Source: CAWBYL01 sp963793025 (lineage in GTDB: Bacteria > Actinomycetota > Acidimicrobiia > Acidimicrobiales > Acidimicrobilacustridaceae). From it: 64,000 nucleotides of DNA. The stretch is taken from the NCBI GenBank assembly GCA_963793025.1, contig CAWBYL010000006.1, positions 868,001-932,000 of the forward strand, written 5' to 3'. This document shows, piece after piece, positions 60,950-64,000 of the stretch (its first letter is position 1; each line of letters begins with the position of its first letter). Both the position numbers and the translations under genes were made by a program. The notes beneath the pieces were generated by a model. The model was not told where the DNA came from. It did not search any database and was given only the letters and a program-made list of their open reading frames with translations.

Positions 60950-63900
60950 ATGCGCGTCCCAACCGACATGCCCAAGCGTCGTCGCAGCTCCGGCCGCGGA
61001 CGCATCATCATCATCGCCGTCGTGGTGATCGGCTTCGTGTTGATCACGTCACTGCGGGGTGTGGCCGGGTTCTGGACCGACTACCTCTGGTTCGACTCGC
61101 TCGGCCTCTCGTCGGTCTTCACCGGGATCCTGGGGGCCAAGCTCGCCCTCGGCGCCATCTTCACCGGCGTGTTCTTCCTGTTGGCCTTCGCCAGCCTCAC
61201 CATCGCCGACCGCCTGGCTCCGAAGAACCGGGTCCTCGGCCCCGAGGACGAGCTGCTCAACCGCTACCACGCCGTGGTCGACCGCCGGGCCACGCTGGTG
61301 CGCGCCGGCGTGTCGCTGCTGCTCGGCCTCGTCGCCGGGGTGGGCATGTCGAGCGAGTGGAACCAGTGGATGCTGTTCACCAACGGCGGCGACTTCGGCG
61401 TGAAGGATCAGACCTTCCAGACCGACGTCGGGTTCTACGTCTTCAAGCTGCCCTTCTACTCGAGCGTGGTGAACTGGCTGTTCGCCGCGGGCGTCATCAT
61501 CTTGTTGATCACCGTGGTGGCCCACTACCTCAACGGCGGCATCCGCCTGCAGGCCCCGGTCCAGCGGGTCACGCCGCAGGTGAAGGCCCACCTGTCGGTG
61601 CTCCTCGGTCTTCTGGCCCTGGTGAAGGCGGCCGACTACTGGCTCCAGCGCTACGAGCTCACCTTCTCCACGAGGGGCGCGGTCGACGGTGCCACCTACA
61701 CCGACGTCAAGGCTCAGCTCCCGGCGATCTACCTGCTGCTGTTCATCGCCCTGCTGTCCTTCGGGTTGTTCATCTTCAACATCCGGCGTCGGGGTTGGGT
61801 TCTCCCCGTCGTGGCCGTGGGCCTGTGGGCGCTGGTGTCGGTGGTGGCCGGTGTGGCCTACCCCGCCTTCATCCAGCGCTTCCGGGTGGAGCCCGAGGAG
61901 TCGAGCAAGGAGAGCCCCTACATCCAGCACAACATCGAGGCCACGCGCGCCGCGCTCGGCCTCGACAACGTCGAGACCAGTCCTTCGACTACACCCAGAA
62001 CGCCCAGGCCACGACCGACGCCATCAACGAGAACCCGGGCACCATCCGCAACATCCGGCTGCTCGACCCGTCGATCGTGAAGCAGACGTTCCAGAGCCAG
62101 CAGAACCTGACGTCCTTCTACCAATTCAACGACCTCGACGTCGATCGCTACCCGATCGAGACGCCCGACGGTGCGGTGGCCAACACCCAGGTCGTCCTCG
62201 GCGTCCGTGAGCTCAACACCGCCGGCATCCCCCAGAAGTCGTGGGAGGGCTCGCACCTGGCCTACACCCACGGCTACGGGCTGGCCCTGGCCCCGGCCAA
62301 CGCCACCGACGAGAACGGGGCGCCGAACTACCTGATCAGCGACGTGCCCGTCAGCGTCAACACCGACAAGATCAACGTCGACGTGAGCACGCCGCAGACC
62401 TACTACGGCGAGAACCTGCCGGGCTACGCCGTCACCAACACCGAGCGGGCCGAGGTCGACTTCGAGGGCGAAGACGCCGGCCAGGGGGCCTACAGCGGCT
62501 CGGGTGGGGTGGTGCTCGACTCCTTCGCCCGCAAGGCGGCCTTCGCTCTGCGGTTCGCCGACTGGAACCTGATCGTCTCCAACTTCTTGACCTCGGACTC
62601 CCGGATCGTGTTCGAGCGCGACATCCGGGAGCGGGTCGACACGGTGGCCCCGTTCCTCCAGTTCGACGCCGACCCGTACCCGGTGCTCGTCGACGGTCGC
62701 ATCGTCTACATGTTCGACGCCTACACGACCACCAGCCGCTACCCCAACGCCCAACGGGCCGACTCGAGCGGCCTGTCGGCCGGCAGCGGCCTGCAGGGCG
62801 AGCGCTTCAACTACATCCGCAACTCGGTCAAGGGCGTGGTCGACACCTACGACGGGACCGTGAAGCTGTACGTGATCGATCCCGACGACCCGATCATCGA
62901 GGCCTACCAGAAGGCCTTCCCCGACCTGCTCCTGAACATGGACGACATGCCCCAGGAGCTGCGGGCCCACTGGCGCTTCCCCGAGGACATGTTCCGGGTC
63001 CAGACCAACATGTACGGCCGCTACCACATCTCCGATCCGAGCGCCTTCTACGAGAAGACCTCGGCCTGGTCGGTCGCCGCTGATCCCGGCTCGTCGGTGA
63101 GCGGGGCCGGAACCACCTCGGCGGCGGTCTCCCAGCTGGTGGCCGGACAGGCCACCGCGGTGCCCCGCACCAATCGCATCGAGCCCTTCTACCAGCTGAT
63201 GCGCCTCCCGGGGGAGGACCGCGAGACGTTCGTGATGACGCGGCCCTATGTGCCCTTCTCCGACACGAACAGCAACGAGCGCCAGGTCTTGACGTCGTTC
63301 ATGGTGGCCAAGAGCGACCCCGAGGACTACGGCAAGATCATCGTGTACGAGATGCCGACCGGGCAGGAGATCAACGGGCCGGTGCTGGCCAACTCCCAGA
63401 TCCTCGGCAACCAGGCCATCGCATCCCAGCTCACGCTGCTGAACCAGCAGGGCTCGCATGCGACCCTCGGCAACATGTTGCTGGTTCCGGTGAACGAGTC
63501 GATCCTGTACGTGCGCCCGCTCTACGTCTCCTCCGACGCCAACCCGGTGCCGCTGCTCAAGCAGGTCATCGTGGTGGCCGGCGGGCAGGTCACGATGAAG
63601 CCCACGCTCCGGCAGGCCATCGAGACCCTGTTCCCGGGGGCCAAGGCCGAGACCTTCGAGAGCACGACCATCAAACAGCCGGAGGTGCTCGACCCGAACG
63701 CCAGCCCCGGCAGCACCACCTCCACCACGTCGACGAGCACCACCACGGTGCCGCCCCTGTCGGGGGGCGAGACGGTCGACCAGCTGGTGGCCCTGGCCTC
63801 GCAAGCGCTGAACCAGGCCGAGGCCGCCCTCCTGGCCGGCAACCTGGGCGAGTACCAGGCCAAGGTGGACGAGGCCCAGGGTTACCTGTCCCAGGCCCAG

Positions 63901-63999
63901 ACCCTGTCGGGCACCGCGTCCACCTCCACGTCGAGCACGACGGCGCCGAGCACGACGGCGCCGAGCACCACCACCACGGTCGCCGGCACGCCGGCCTGA
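60950..63999 (+). pseudogene. UPF0182 family membrane protein, one frame break
   Basis: A large membrane protein of about 1016 residues when repaired. The first 320 residues have about seven helices, with GFWTDYLWFDSLGL, WNQWMLFTNGGDFGVKDQTFQTDVGFYVFKLPF (in parts) and RFRVEPEESSKESPYIQHNIEATRAALGL. The large soluble part includes RLLDPSIVKQTF, FYQFNDLDVDRY, LAYTHGYGLAL and AYQKAFPDLLLNMDDMP. A Ser/Thr-rich tail ends the protein. At 61976-61978 a base is missing: ET[.]QSFDYTQN continues in another frame. The total of 3050 bases is one short of a multiple of three. The function of the family is unknown. Confidence 0.88.
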
Positions 64000-64000
64000 G

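Noticed and set aside
58780..61047. A 755-residue glycine-rich open frame on the minus strand
   Set aside because: It is antisense to the Ala/Asp-rich DivIVA-type gene, and Gly-rich antisense frames arise automatically from such codons.

Overview
The window is very GC-rich (about 70 % by eye) and densely coding, with many GTG starts and repeated 4-base GTGA/ATGA stop-start overlaps. Two WhiB-type iron-sulfur regulators, a PHO box of the Streptomyces type, a SenX3/RegX3-like pair, a DivIVA-domain protein, UPF0182 with a PDZ-Lon protease, and a type-B succinate dehydrogenase together point to the Actinobacteria. The mix of MreB, LLM-class flavin oxidoreductase and SDR catabolic genes suggests an Acidimicrobiia-like lineage; that last step is inference. 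No rRNA, tRNA, CRISPR array, insertion sequence or prophage was seen. Most of the window looks like stable chromosomal core.

Layout. 0-2.1 kb: dusB fragment, folD and metF (one-carbon metabolism). 2.2-8.2 kb: an asymmetric two-subunit ABC exporter, then an AraC-type regulator, a VOC protein, a DUF1905/OmdA-type protein and an HSL-type esterase. 8.3-13.0 kb: an IclR regulator divergent from a catabolic operon of an LLM flavin oxidoreductase and three SDRs. 13-19.1 kb: malate dehydrogenase, a palindromic repeat array, an Fpg/Nei glycosylase with an SCP2-like protein, a MarR regulator, a proline-rich protein, a D-2-hydroxyacid dehydrogenase and a DedA protein. 19.4-25.3 kb: an MMPL transporter and sdhCAB. 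25.5-34.2 kb: a GH2-like protein, a MoxR ATPase and its vWA partner, which enclose rpiA, a LamG-like membrane protein and a GH1-like protein. 34.5-36.5 kb: two WhiB genes around a formiminotransferase-like gene, plus one unknown small gene. 36.5-49.5 kb: a polyphosphate/phosphate block of ppk1, CYTH-CHAD, NUDIX, M48 protease, pstSCAB, two phoU genes, a sensor kinase and a response regulator, with a PHO box before pstS. 49.5-64 kb: an envelope/proteostasis block of MFS-like protein, DUF2342-type protein, epimerase-like protein, HtrA-like protein, moaE, MreB, HEAT-repeat protein, PDZ-Lon protease, DivIVA-MuF-like protein and UPF0182.

How the genes work together. PhoB/RegX3-type control through the PHO box should drive high-affinity phosphate import, and ppk1 and the CHAD protein link imported phosphate to polyphosphate. 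The IclR regulator probably controls the LLM-SDR catabolic operon through repeats in the shared intergenic region.

Most interesting points: (1) a 48-base palindromic element, three tandem copies at 14.1 kb and one inverted diverged copy at 29.35 kb, both between convergent genes; (2) three consecutive genes at 51.2-54.8 kb, plus a GH1-like gene at 31-32 kb, that keep an enzyme fold but lack the expected catalytic residues; (3) a DivIVA domain joined to a phage MuF-like C-terminal domain; (4) MreB apparently starting at CTG; (5) seven single-site frame disruptions in six genes, which look like sequencing errors and create a false PhoU-kinase fusion. All family assignments come from reading motifs, not from database searches.
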